The notes: generated by a model from the sequence alone, not told the origin. A DNA stretch of 64,000 bases from Flaviramulus basaltis (GCF_900114265.1 NZ_FPKV01000001.1:1364001-1428000); one strand, 5' to 3'. Counted from the first letter of the stretch, positions 9,373 through 17,813 are shown. Made by a program: numbers and translations.

Positions 9373-10545
9373 ATGAGCGAGAATAAAAAGAAGTTTGAAA
9401 CCGAAGCAATCCGTACCCAATTAGAGCGTACCCAATTTTTAGAACATACAAGTCCGTTATATTTAACGTCTAGTTTTGTATTTGAAGATGCCGAAGATAT
9501 GCGAGCTTCATTTACAGAAGAAAAAGATCGTAATATTTATAGTCGTTTTACAAACCCAAACACAACCGAGTTTGTAGAGAAAATTTGTAAAATGGAAGGT
9601 GCGGAAAGCGGTTATGCATTTGCAACTGGTATGGCAGCAGTGTTTTCAACGTTTGCAGCGTTATTAAGCAGTGGTGATCATGTAGTTTCTGCACGTTCGG
9701 TTTTTGGTTCTACACATACTTTGTTTACTAAATATTTACCTAAGTGGAATATTGAAACTAGTTACTTCAATATAAATGAACCTGAAACTATTGAAAGTTT
9801 TATAAAGCCAGAAACTAAAATTTTATACGCTGAATCGCCAACAAATCCAGGTATTGATATTATAGATTTAGAATTGCTAGGAAACATTGCAAAAAAGCAC
9901 AATCTTATTTTAGTAATTGATAATTGTTTTGCAACACCATATTTACAACAACCTATTAAGTATGGAGCACATTTAGTTATTCATTCGGCAACCAAGTTAA
10001 TTGATGGACAAGGGAGAGTTTTAGGTGGCGTAACGGTTGGAAATGCAGATTTAATTAGAGAGATTTATTTATTCGCTAGAAATACAGGTCCAGCATTATC
10101 ACCGTTTAACGCGTGGACACTTTCTAAAAGTTTAGAAACACTTGCAGTAAGAGTAGACAAGCATTGCGAAAACGCTTTAAAAGTGGCTGAGTTTTTAGAA
10201 AATCACCCAAAAGTAAATTGGGTAAAATATCCTTTTTTAAAATCGCATCCTCAATACGAAGTTGCTAAAAAGCAAATGAAATTGGGTGGAAACATTGTCG
10301 CTTTTGAAGTAAAAGGCGGTATTGAAGAAGGGCGAGAATTTATTAACGCTATTAAAATGTGTTCACTGTCGGCTAATTTAGGAGACACAAGAACTATTGT
10401 AACGCATCCAGCTTCAACAACACATAGTAGTTTAGTAGAAGCAGACAGATTAGTGGTTAATATTACTGATGGTTTGGTTAGAGTTTCTGTTGGTTTAGAA
10501 CATGTTGATGATATTATTGGAGATTTGGAGCAGGCTTTGGGATAA
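9373..10545 (+). CDS. metZ: O-succinylhomoserine sulfhydrylase-type PLP enzyme
   Basis: This is a second Cys/Met family PLP enzyme, 390 residues. It shows FATGMAA, the PLP lysine motif IHSATKLIDGQGR, and the late THPASTTHSSL. The subfamily resembles MetZ more than MetY by length and by the RYSRFTNPNT-like N-terminal block (NIYSRFTNPNT). It forms homocysteine from an acylated homoserine and sulfide. It starts 4 nt after the fused metX/thrA gene, so it is translationally linked. Which acyl donor it prefers cannot be told from sequence. No terminator is obvious after it. Confidence 0.9.
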   Translation: MSENKKKFETEAIRTQLERTQFLEHTSPLYLTSSFVFEDAEDMRASFTEEKDRNIYSRFTNPNTTEFVEKICKMEGAESGYAFATGMAAVFSTFAALLSSGDHVVSARSVFGSTHTLFTKYLPKWNIETSYFNINEPETIESFIKPETKILYAESPTNPGIDIIDLELLGNIAKKHNLILVIDNCFATPYLQQPIKYGAHLVIHSATKLIDGQGRVLGGVTVGNADLIREIYLFARNTGPALSPFNAWTLSKSLETLAVRVDKHCENALKVAEFLENHPKVNWVKYPFLKSHPQYEVAKKQMKLGGNIVAFEVKGGIEEGREFINAIKMCSLSANLGDTRTIVTHPASTTHSSLVEADRLVVNITDGLVRVSVGLEHVDDIIGDLEQALG

Positions 10546-10571
10546 TCATCAACTAGCTTTGGTTTTAAATA

Positions 10572-11054
10572 CTAATGCTTATTCGTTTCAATACTTCTGG
10601 CATCAGATATTAAATGAGCAATGATTTCCCAACCAGAATTTTTTCTAAACAACCTATGATGAGTTGTTTGTCGAGAACCTAATTCAGAGTCATTACTCAA
10701 TTTTTGACCTACCCTTGAAACGGTTGAAATTACTAATATTGAATTTTCTGAAATATGTTTAAGTTTTAATGAAGTTTGCTCTGAATCACCAGCCATCACA
10801 AAATTCATTTTAAAAACTCTAGATAAATATTTTTCGATTGCAGATTTACCAATCATGCTAAAACCAAAAGCATTTGTAAAGTCGGCATCGTTCGAGTACC
10901 ATTTTGCTGCTAAACTAGAATCTTTAATCTTCCAAGCTTTATTCCAATCATCAATTTTTTGAACAATTTCAGTACTATCTTTTACAGATATGTTCTGAGA
11001 ATTCCCAATAAATAAACCCATAAAAAAAATGAATAAATACAGTATTTTTTTCAT
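10572..11054 (-). CDS. Secreted SnoaL/DUF4440-like protein
   Basis: The 160-residue product begins with a clear signal peptide (MKKILYLFIFFMGLFIGNSQ) and is probably periplasmic. The rest fits the NTF2-like cone fold of DUF4440/SgcJ-type proteins: a helix with WNKAWKIKDSSLAAKWYSNDADF, GxSAIEKYL-like, and a terminal beta strand GWEIIAHLISDA. These proteins often bind small ligands and no catalytic set can be assigned. It is convergent to metZ and divergent from the Rrf2 gene. Function is unknown. Confidence 0.82.
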   Translation of the reverse strand: MKKILYLFIFFMGLFIGNSQNISVKDSTEIVQKIDDWNKAWKIKDSSLAAKWYSNDADFTNAFGFSMIGKSAIEKYLSRVFKMNFVMAGDSEQTSLKLKHISENSILVISTVSRVGQKLSNDSELGSRQTTHHRLFRKNSGWEIIAHLISDARSIETNKH

Positions 11055-11165
11055 AATTATTAATTTAAAAGTCTAAAAATGAATTATATAGATGCTAAAA
11101 TAATCATTATTCATTAAAGTTTTCAGGATATTAATTACTTTTCCTAAAATAGCTATATTAGCATC

Positions 11166-11579
11166 ATGTTATCCAAAAAAACTAAATACGGCTTAAAGGC
11201 TCTTACTTTTATTGCTAGAAGCGAAGGTGATATGCCTGTGCAAGTAGGTGCTATTGCTAAAGGCGAACAAATACCGCAAAAATTTTTAGAAAGCATATTA
11301 CTTACTTTAAGAAAATCTGGAATTTTAGGTTCAAAAAAAGGAAAACACGGTGGTTATTATCTAAGAAAAGAACCTTCAGAAATTTTAATGACCGAAGTGA
11401 TGCGTGTTTTAGAAGGTCCAATTGCAATGGTGCCTTGTGTGAGTTTAAACTTTTACGAAAAGTGCGACGACTGCCCAGATGAACATGCTTGTAGCGTAAA
11501 TAAACTCATGATTCAAGTTAGAGATAGTACACTCAACGTATTTAGAAATACCACTTTAGCAGATTTGTCTAGCAAATAA
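11166..11579 (+). CDS. Rrf2-family transcriptional regulator (probable regulator of the cys operon)
   Basis: The 137 residues carry an N-terminal winged helix-turn-helix (KTKYGLKALTFIAR, then IPQKFLESILLTLRKSGILGSKKGKHGGYYL). The C-terminal half has four cysteines (C91, C100, C103, C109), the last three in the CDDCPDEHAC cluster. Rrf2 proteins include IscR and NsrR (Fe-S sensors) and CymR, a cysteine regulator. The cysteines make a redox or Fe-S sensing role plausible. It lies directly upstream of the sulfate assimilation operon, and a candidate operator is at 11704-11730. A TATATTAG box at 11154-11161 ends 4 nt before the ATG, suggesting a nearly leaderless transcript. Confidence 0.93.
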   Translation: MLSKKTKYGLKALTFIARSEGDMPVQVGAIAKGEQIPQKFLESILLTLRKSGILGSKKGKHGGYYLRKEPSEILMTEVMRVLEGPIAMVPCVSLNFYEKCDDCPDEHACSVNKLMIQVRDSTLNVFRNTTLADLSSK

Positions 11580-11694
11580 CACTGAGAATTTCATAAAATA
11601 ATCTTTAAATCTTGCTTATTTTCTTCTGTTTACTATAAAACTTTCCATAATTCTAAAAAATTGTTAAGACTCTTTTTTGTTTCATAATAAGTTA

Positions 11695-11702
11695 TATATT
11701 TG
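11695..11702 (+). promoter_or_regulatory. Promoter -7 box for the sulfate assimilation operon
   Basis: TATATTTG fits the TAnnTTTG box used by the Bacteroidota primary sigma factor. A TTG at 11677-11679 lies 15 nt upstream, slightly closer than the usual spacing. The first gene starts at 11746, leaving a leader of about 40 nt. Confidence 0.6.
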
Positions 11703-11703
11703 T

Positions 11704-11730
11704 AATTCCTATTAAATCGGTAGGATTAAT
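11704..11730. promoter_or_regulatory. Candidate Rrf2 operator
   Basis: An imperfect inverted repeat, TCCTA-N9-TAGGA (11707-11711 and 11721-11725) inside AT-rich flanks, lies immediately after the -7 box and so over the likely transcription start. A repressor bound here would block initiation. It sits between the Rrf2 gene and the operon. The link to that regulator is inference. Confidence 0.45.
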
Positions 11731-11745
11731 ATAATATCAAATAAA

Positions 11746-12009
11746 ATGATTAGTCAAGTGTTAATAAAATCATCAGAAAAAGACAAAACGACTTATAAAA
11801 GTGATACAGCTTCAGAGAAGCCATTAAGAAGTGTGGTTAAATCTTTAAGTTGGAGAACTATAGGTACTTTAGATACTATTTTAATTTCATGGTTAGTTAC
11901 TGGAAAATTAGAGTTGGCCTTTTCAATAGGTGGTATTGAGTTGGTTACAAAAATGGTGTTATACTTTTTTCACGAACGCATTTGGAATTCAATTAAATGG
12001 GGGAAATAA
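11746..12009 (+). CDS. DUF2061 small membrane protein, first gene of sulfate assimilation operon
   Basis: The 87-residue product has a soluble N-terminus of about 30 residues. The DUF2061 signature follows (SVVKSLSWRTIGTLDTILISWLVTG, then ELVTKMVLYFFHERIWNSIKWG), which forms two predicted membrane helices. The family has no established function. Its stop TAA shares its last base with the cysH ATG, so the two are translationally coupled. Position as the leading gene of the operon suggests a link to sulfur metabolism or to sulfate handling at the membrane. It is too small to be a transporter on its own. Confidence 0.88.
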   Translation: MISQVLIKSSEKDKTTYKSDTASEKPLRSVVKSLSWRTIGTLDTILISWLVTGKLELAFSIGGIELVTKMVLYFFHERIWNSIKWGK

Positions 12010-12629
12010 TGATAGATCAGAACACAATAGACGATTTAAACAAACAATATAAAAACGCATCACCTGCAGAAATTATTAAAAAAGCTTTTGAGCTTAATAA
12101 TAAAGCAGTGGTAACTACTAATTTTAGACCATACGAAGCAGCCATTTTACATGCTGTAAATTCTGTAGAATCTAAAACTCCAGTAGTTTGGTGTGATACA
12201 GGTTATAATACACCACAAACTTACAGGCATGCAGAACAGGTAATTAAAGATTTGGATTTAAACATCTTTTTATATGTTCCCAAACAAACATCGGCACATC
12301 GCGATGTGGTTATGGGAATTCCTAGTGTTGAAGCGCCAGAACATGCTTTGTTTACAGAACAAGTAAAACTGGAGCCTTTTAAACGTGCTATGGATGAGCA
12401 TAAACCAAAAGTATGGTTTACAAACTTGCGCCAAGGGCAAACAGCGTTTAGAGATAGTATTGGTATTTTTAGTGTAAGTAAAGATGGTGTTTTAAAAGTA
12501 AGCCCATTTTACTATTGGTCTGATGAAAAATTAGATACATATTTAGAAGAAAATAACTTACCAAACGAGTTTAAATACTTCGACCCAACAAAAGCTTTAG
12601 AAAACAGAGAGTGTGGTTTACACGCTTAA
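12009..12629 (+). CDS. cysH: Phosphoadenylyl-sulfate (PAPS) reductase-type enzyme
   Basis: It reduces activated sulfate to sulfite. The ATG at 12009 overlaps the previous stop; an ATG at 11997 inside the DUF2061 gene is less likely. The ATP-pyrophosphatase-like fold shows VVWCDTGYNTPQT, the KVWFTNLRQGQTAFR arginine motif and a C-terminal ECGLHA with the catalytic cysteine. The paired cysteines that bind the [4Fe-4S] cluster in APS reductases are absent. By motif it is therefore PAPS-type, yet no APS kinase gene is in the operon. Thioredoxin would be the usual reductant. Confidence 0.92.
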   Translation: MIDQNTIDDLNKQYKNASPAEIIKKAFELNNKAVVTTNFRPYEAAILHAVNSVESKTPVVWCDTGYNTPQTYRHAEQVIKDLDLNIFLYVPKQTSAHRDVVMGIPSVEAPEHALFTEQVKLEPFKRAMDEHKPKVWFTNLRQGQTAFRDSIGIFSVSKDGVLKVSPFYYWSDEKLDTYLEENNLPNEFKYFDPTKALENRECGLHA

Positions 12630-12642
12630 GATAATTGATAAA

Positions 12643-13557
12643 ATGAATATGATGAACAAAGATACATCACATATAAATTCGCTTGAAAACGAAGCTATTT
12701 ATATTATGAGAGAAGTAGCAGCCCAATTTGAAAAACCGGTGTTGTTATTCTCTGGAGGAAAAGATTCTATTACTTTGGTAAGATTAGCTGTAAAGGCATT
12801 TTACCCAGCAAAAGTTCCTTTCCCTTTAATGCATATTGATACAGGACATAATTTTCCTGAAACTATTGAATTTAGAGATCGTTTGGTTGAAGAATTAGGT
12901 TTGGAATTAATTGTTAGAAACGTACAAGATTCTATTGACGAAGGAAAAGTTAAAGAAGAATCTGGACGTTATGCAAGTAGAAATATGTTGCAAACTACTA
13001 CACTTTTAGATGCTATTGAAGAATTTAAATTTGATGCTTGTATTGGTGGTGCGCGTCGTGATGAAGAAAAAGCAAGAGCTAAAGAACGTATTTTTTCTGT
13101 ACGTGACGATTTTGGACAATGGGATGAAAAAAACCAACGTCCAGAATTATTTGATATGTTGAATGGTGAAATTGAGCACGGACAAAATGTGCGTGTATTT
13201 CCAATTTCAAACTGGACAGAATTAGATGTTTGGTCTTATATAGAAGAAGAAAATATTGAAATTCCATCAATCTATTTTGCGCACAAACGTAAAGTGTTTT
13301 TAAGAGATGGCATGATTTGGTCTGCAGATGATGAGGTTGTTTACAGAGATGCACACGAAGAAGTTCTTGAAGAAATGGTGCGTTTTAGAACCGTAGGTGA
13401 TATGAGTTGTACAGCTGCTGTACTTTCTGAGGCATCAACAATTTCTAAAGTAGTAGAAGAAATTAGAGATTCTACAATTTCAGAACGTGGCGCCCGTATA
13501 GACGATAAACGCTCTGAAGCAGCTATGGAAAAACGTAAACAACAAGGGTATTTTTAA
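12643..13557 (+). CDS. cysD: Sulfate adenylyltransferase subunit 2
   Basis: This is the adenylylating subunit of ATP sulfurylase, which forms APS from ATP and sulfate with CysN. The ATP-PPase loop is LLFSGGKDS. GGARRDEEKARAKERIFS and FPISNWTELDVW are family hallmarks. The length is ~304 residues from the ATG at 12643. An upstream GTG-type start at 12613 would overlap cysH and is not needed. Unusually, 116 nt with inverted heptad repeat arrays separate it from cysN, which is normally adjacent. Confidence 0.96.
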   Translation: MNMMNKDTSHINSLENEAIYIMREVAAQFEKPVLLFSGGKDSITLVRLAVKAFYPAKVPFPLMHIDTGHNFPETIEFRDRLVEELGLELIVRNVQDSIDEGKVKEESGRYASRNMLQTTTLLDAIEEFKFDACIGGARRDEEKARAKERIFSVRDDFGQWDEKNQRPELFDMLNGEIEHGQNVRVFPISNWTELDVWSYIEEENIEIPSIYFAHKRKVFLRDGMIWSADDEVVYRDAHEEVLEEMVRFRTVGDMSCTAAVLSEASTISKVVEEIRDSTISERGARIDDKRSEAAMEKRKQQGYF

Positions 13558-13575
13558 AAATTTGTGAAACAAATT

Positions 13576-13668
13576 TTTGCCTTTAGCTTTTGGTAGTTAG
13601 CCATTAGCAAAAAATTAAAAGAAATATTTAATAAGCTAAAAGCCAAGAGCAAATAGCTAACAGCCAAA
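13576..13668. repeat. Inverted arrays of 7-nt repeats between cysD and cysN
   Basis: 13576-13610 reads as five heptads of the pattern TTrGCnn (for example TTAGCTT, TTAGCCA, TTAGCAA). 13634-13668 reads as five heptads AGCTAAA, AGCCAAG, AGCAAAT, AGCTAAC, AGCCAAA. The second array is roughly the reverse complement of the first (about 24 of 34 positions with one gap), so the mRNA could fold into a long imperfect hairpin ending 5 nt before the cysN ATG. The units are too short for CRISPR. Confidence 0.75.
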
Positions 13669-13673
13669 TAAAA

Positions 13674-14921
13674 ATGGAAGTATTAAAAATTGCAACAGCA
13701 GGAAGTGTAGATGATGGGAAAAGTACCTTAATTGGACGTATACTTTACGATACAAAATCATTAACTACAGATAAATTAGATGCTATTAAAAAAACAAGTA
13801 AGCAACGTGGTTACGATTACTTAGATTTTTCATTAGCAACCGATGGTTTAGTTGCCGAAAGAGAACAAGGAATCACAATTGATGTGGCTCATATTTATTT
13901 TTCAACTAATAAAAAAAGCTACATTATTGCCGATACTCCAGGTCATGTGGAATACACACGTAACATGGTAACAGGCGCTTCAACTTCACAAGCTTCAATA
14001 ATTTTAATTGATGCGAGAAAAGGGGTTATTGAGCAAACTAATCGTCATTTTTTCATCAATAATTTATTGAGAATTAAAGATGTTGTTGTGGCGATTAACA
14101 AAATGGATTTGGTTGATTATTCCGAAGAAACTTATAATAAAATCAAAGCAGATTTTTCTGAGTTGATGAGTAAGCGTGATTATCAAGACCAAAAAATAAC
14201 ATTCATTCCTGTAAGTGCATTAAAAGGTGATAATGTTGTAAATAGATCTAATAATATGTCTTGGTATACAGGAGAATCTTTATTAGAACATTTAGAGCAA
14301 CTTGATAAAAAAGATATTTACAATGTGGGAACACCACGTTTTCCAGTGCAATATGTTATTCGTCCAAAAACTGAAGATTTTCACGATTTTAGAGGCTATG
14401 CAGGAAAAGTTTATGGTGGTGAGTTAAGTGTAGGTGACGATATTGTGGTATTGCCATCAAAAACTAAATCAAAAATAAAAGATATTTATTTCTATGATGA
14501 GAAGTATAAAACGGCTTCAAGACGTTCTTCAGTAACCATCACTTTAGAAAATGATATTAATGTAAGTCGTGGAGACATGATTGTTAAAGAAGGCGATTTG
14601 CCAACTATAGACAAGCAATTTACAGCCAATGTGTGTTGGATGGATTCTGAAAACTTAACCGTTGGAGGAAAATATGTAGTACAACATGGCATCAATAAAG
14701 TATTAGCTAAGGTTGATAAAATCAATCATAAAATTCATCCAGATTATTCAGGTATAGATTCTGAAGCAACATCATTAGGTGTTAACGATATCGCATCGGT
14801 AACCTTTAAATTAAACAAGCCTATTTTTTACGATCAGTTTAAAAATCATAGAACAAATGGCTCTTTTATTTTAATAGATACACAAAATAATAATACCGTT
14901 GGTGCTGGCTTCATTCAATAA
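13674..14921 (+). CDS. cysN: Sulfate adenylyltransferase subunit 1 (GTPase)
   Basis: This translation-factor-like GTPase subunit drives APS formation by CysD. G-motifs are complete: G1 GSVDDGKST at 10-18, the switch block EREQGITIDVAHIYF, G3 DTPGH at 87-91 and G4 NKMD at 142-145, followed by two beta-barrel domains. At 415 residues it is CysN only. There is no C-terminal APS kinase (CysC) domain, which is fused to CysN in many bacteria. The sulfite reductase gene starts 9 nt downstream. Confidence 0.96.
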   Translation: MEVLKIATAGSVDDGKSTLIGRILYDTKSLTTDKLDAIKKTSKQRGYDYLDFSLATDGLVAEREQGITIDVAHIYFSTNKKSYIIADTPGHVEYTRNMVTGASTSQASIILIDARKGVIEQTNRHFFINNLLRIKDVVVAINKMDLVDYSEETYNKIKADFSELMSKRDYQDQKITFIPVSALKGDNVVNRSNNMSWYTGESLLEHLEQLDKKDIYNVGTPRFPVQYVIRPKTEDFHDFRGYAGKVYGGELSVGDDIVVLPSKTKSKIKDIYFYDEKYKTASRRSSVTITLENDINVSRGDMIVKEGDLPTIDKQFTANVCWMDSENLTVGGKYVVQHGINKVLAKVDKINHKIHPDYSGIDSEATSLGVNDIASVTFKLNKPIFYDQFKNHRTNGSFILIDTQNNNTVGAGFIQ

Positions 14922-14930
14922 AAAAAGAAT

Positions 14931-17036
14931 ATGCAAAGTTTTAGAACAGAAATAGAAAATCCAGTTGTTGAGAACGACATTATAGAATTAGCTAATAAAA
15001 TTGAGCTGTTTCATAATGGGAAAATTGACGAGGAAAAATTTAGAAGTCTTCGTTTAGCACGTGGTGTTTACGGTCAACGTCAAGAAGGCGTACAAATGAT
15101 TCGTATAAAATTACCTTACGGAAAAGTTAAGAGTAATCAATTACGAAGAATTTCTGAAGTTTCTGATGAATATTCTCGTGGGCGTTTACACATTACAACA
15201 CGTCAAGATATTCAAATTCACTATGTCGATTTAAATAGAACGCCAGAACTTTGGGCAGAATTAGAACGCGACGATGTTACGCTTCGTGAAGCTTGTGGAA
15301 ACACCGTTCGTAACGTAACAGCTAGTGAAACTGCGGGTATTGATGTTAACGAACCGTTTGATGTGTCTCCTTATGCAGATGCATTATTCAAGTTCTTTTT
15401 ACGTAACCCAATTTGTCAAGAAATGGGACGTAAGTTTAAAGTGTCTTTTTCATCTTCAGATGAAGATACGGGATTATCTTACATGCACGATTTAGGTTTT
15501 ATTGCTAAAATCCAAAATGGTGTTCGTGGTTTTAAAGTGATGATTGGTGGTGGGTTAGGTTCACAACCACGTCATGCCGATGTGCTATATGATTTTTTAG
15601 AAACAGATAAAATAATTCCAACAATGGAAGGTGTTTTAAGAGTTTTTGACCGTCATGGTGAACGTAAAAGTCGTGCCAAAGCACGTATGAAATTCTTAAT
15701 AAAAGATATAGAATTAGATGCTTTTAAAGCTTTAGTTGAAGAAGAGCAAAATGCTATAGAGTTTAAATCGGTTGCTATTGATGCTGATGCTTATGAAGTT
15801 TCAAAACCAGTTTCAGTTGAAGCACCAAAAGTAGAAATTAAAAATCAGGCAGCTTTCGATTTATGGAAATCAACAAATCTAATCCCACAAAAACAAGCAG
15901 GTTATTTTGGTATTGGTATTAAAGTGCTTTTAGGAGATTTTTATACAGATAAAGCAAGACTTTTAGCTGATTTAGTAGAGAAATATGCAGCAGGAGAAAT
16001 TCGCTTATCACTTCGTCAAAACATTGTTATTCCTTTTGTAAAAGAAGATTTAATACCTTTCTTTTATAAAGAATTAGAAAAACTTGGTTTTGTTGAAGCA
16101 GGTTATAATAAGGCAGTTGATATTACAGCTTGTCCGGGAACAGATACTTGTAATTTAGGTATTGCAAGTAGTACAGGAATAGCAGATGAGTTAGAGCGTG
16201 TTTTAAAAGCAGAATACCCACAATATTTAAAAAATAATGATTTAGTTATTAAAATAAGTGGTTGTATGAATGCTTGTGGGCAACACAATATGGCAAATAT
16301 TGGTTTTCAAGGAATGTCTGTTCGTACGCCAGATAAATTAGTTGCTCCAGCTTTACAGGTATTGCTAGGTGGTGGTAATTTAGGTGATGGAAATGGTTTG
16401 TTTGCAGATAAAGTTGTGAAAGTGCCAAGTAGAAGAGGTCCAGAAGCTTTACGTAGAATCTTAAACGATTTTGAAGCTAACGCAAGCGGAAAGCAATTTG
16501 TAGAGTATTATAAAGAAAAAGGTGATCGATATTTTTACGATTTGTTAAATGATTTACAAGATGTTACAAATTTAACTCAAGAAGATTTTATTGATTGGGG
16601 AGAAGAAGAAAAATATGTTAAAGAAATAGGTATTGGTGAATGTGCTGGTGTTGTTATCGATTTAATTGCAACTTTGTTTTTAGAAAGTGAAGAAAAGATT
16701 GAAAATGCTAGAGAATCATTCAATAATAAAGTATATTCAAGTGCTATTTATCATGCATATAGTTCTTTAGTTAATTCCGCGAAAGCGTTATTATTAGCTG
16801 AAAACAAGAAAACAAATACGCATGCGGGAATTATAAGTCAGTTTGATGAGTTATTTGTAGAAAGCGGACGCATTGATTTAGGTGTTTCTTTTTCAGAATT
16901 GATTTATCAAATTAATAAATTTGCTCCAACTGAGGATTTTGCATCAAAATATATAGAAAATTCAAACGAGTTTTTACAAAAAGTTAGAACTTACAGAGAA
17001 AACGAAACAAACACGCTTGGAAAAAAAGCAGTTTAA
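14931..17036 (+). CDS. Sulfite (nitrite/sulfite) reductase with C-terminal HEPN-like domain
   Basis: Residues 1-~565 are a siroheme [4Fe-4S] reductase with the two-fold ferrodoxin-like/SIR repeat. The cluster cysteines are C401 and C407 (ACPGTDTC) and C445 and C449 (GCMNAC). The early block RLHITTRQDIQIHYV is typical. In the cys operon it should reduce sulfite to sulfide, probably taking electrons from ferredoxin. From about residue 570 a helical domain follows (AIYHAYSSLVNSAKALLLAE, THAGIISQFDELF), resembling HEPN domains of the non-toxin type. No R-X4-6-H RNase motif is seen. The role of the extra domain is unknown. Confidence 0.93.
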   Translation: MQSFRTEIENPVVENDIIELANKIELFHNGKIDEEKFRSLRLARGVYGQRQEGVQMIRIKLPYGKVKSNQLRRISEVSDEYSRGRLHITTRQDIQIHYVDLNRTPELWAELERDDVTLREACGNTVRNVTASETAGIDVNEPFDVSPYADALFKFFLRNPICQEMGRKFKVSFSSSDEDTGLSYMHDLGFIAKIQNGVRGFKVMIGGGLGSQPRHADVLYDFLETDKIIPTMEGVLRVFDRHGERKSRAKARMKFLIKDIELDAFKALVEEEQNAIEFKSVAIDADAYEVSKPVSVEAPKVEIKNQAAFDLWKSTNLIPQKQAGYFGIGIKVLLGDFYTDKARLLADLVEKYAAGEIRLSLRQNIVIPFVKEDLIPFFYKELEKLGFVEAGYNKAVDITACPGTDTCNLGIASSTGIADELERVLKAEYPQYLKNNDLVIKISGCMNACGQHNMANIGFQGMSVRTPDKLVAPALQVLLGGGNLGDGNGLFADKVVKVPSRRGPEALRRILNDFEANASGKQFVEYYKEKGDRYFYDLLNDLQDVTNLTQEDFIDWGEEEKYVKEIGIGECAGVVIDLIATLFLESEEKIENARESFNNKVYSSAIYHAYSSLVNSAKALLLAENKKTNTHAGIISQFDELFVESGRIDLGVSFSELIYQINKFAPTEDFASKYIENSNEFLQKVRTYRENETNTLGKKAV

Positions 17037-17045
17037 AAAATAGAG

Positions 17046-17810
17046 ATGAGTTTAAAAACCCCAAAGTTAACTGTTGTAGGTGCAGGTCCTGGCGATGTCG
17101 ATTTAATTACGCTTAAAGCAATAAAAGCAATTGAATCTGCAGACGTAATACTTTACGATGCACTTATTAACGAGGAGTTACTTAAATATGCTTCCAAAAA
17201 AACGGAGCTTATTTTTGTGGGTAAACGTAAAGGCTGTTATGCATTTCAGCAAGAACAAATTAACGAACTTATTGTTAGTAAAGCTAAAGAAAAAGGTCAT
17301 GTGGTGCGTTTAAAAGGAGGTGATCCTTTTGTTTTTGGACGCGGAGCAGAAGAGATTGATTATGTAAGGGAATTTGGTTTAGAAACATTTGTGGTTCCAG
17401 GAATTTCATCAGCTTTAGCAGTTCCAGCATATCAAGGTATTCCGTTAACTAAACGAGGTTCATCCGAAAGTTTTTGGGTAATTACAGCAACTACAAAAGC
17501 ACATCAATTATCGACCGATATTGCACTAGCAGCAAAATCAACAGCGACTGTTGTTATTTTAATGGGCATGCATAAATTGAGTGAGATTGTTAAAGTGTTT
17601 TATGCAGAAAATAAGAGAAATACACCAATTGCAATCATTCAAAACGGTACAAGAGAAGATGAAAATGTAGGTATAGGAACGATTCGCGATATTCAACAAA
17701 TTGTTAAGGAAAAGGAATTATCATCGCCAGCAATTATCATTATTGGAGATGTTGTTAAAGAGCGTGTTGTTCTAGATTCAATTTATAAAGAAGTTATTTC
17801 AAAAGAATAA
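17046..17810 (+). CDS. cobA: Uroporphyrinogen-III C-methyltransferase (siroheme synthesis)
   Basis: It methylates uroporphyrinogen III twice with SAM to give precorrin-2. The 254 residues carry the SUMT signatures VGAGPGDVDLITLKA near the start, LKGGDPFVFGRGAEE, and VPGISSALAVPAYQGIPLTKRG. It lies 9 nt after the sulfite reductase gene, which needs siroheme, and 3 nt before the dehydrogenase that completes the precursor. The name cysG is used when both activities are fused; here they are separate genes. Confidence 0.96.
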   Translation: MSLKTPKLTVVGAGPGDVDLITLKAIKAIESADVILYDALINEELLKYASKKTELIFVGKRKGCYAFQQEQINELIVSKAKEKGHVVRLKGGDPFVFGRGAEEIDYVREFGLETFVVPGISSALAVPAYQGIPLTKRGSSESFWVITATTKAHQLSTDIALAAKSTATVVILMGMHKLSEIVKVFYAENKRNTPIAIIQNGTREDENVGIGTIRDIQQIVKEKELSSPAIIIIGDVVKERVVLDSIYKEVISKE

Positions 17811-17813
17811 GTT

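Noticed and set aside
13576-13668. Possible CRISPR array
   Set aside because: Repeat units are only 7 nt, with no spacers and no cas genes.
16640-17036. HEPN toxin module
   Set aside because: It is fused in frame to sulfite reductase, with no R-X4-6-H RNase motif and no paired nucleotidyltransferase antitoxin.
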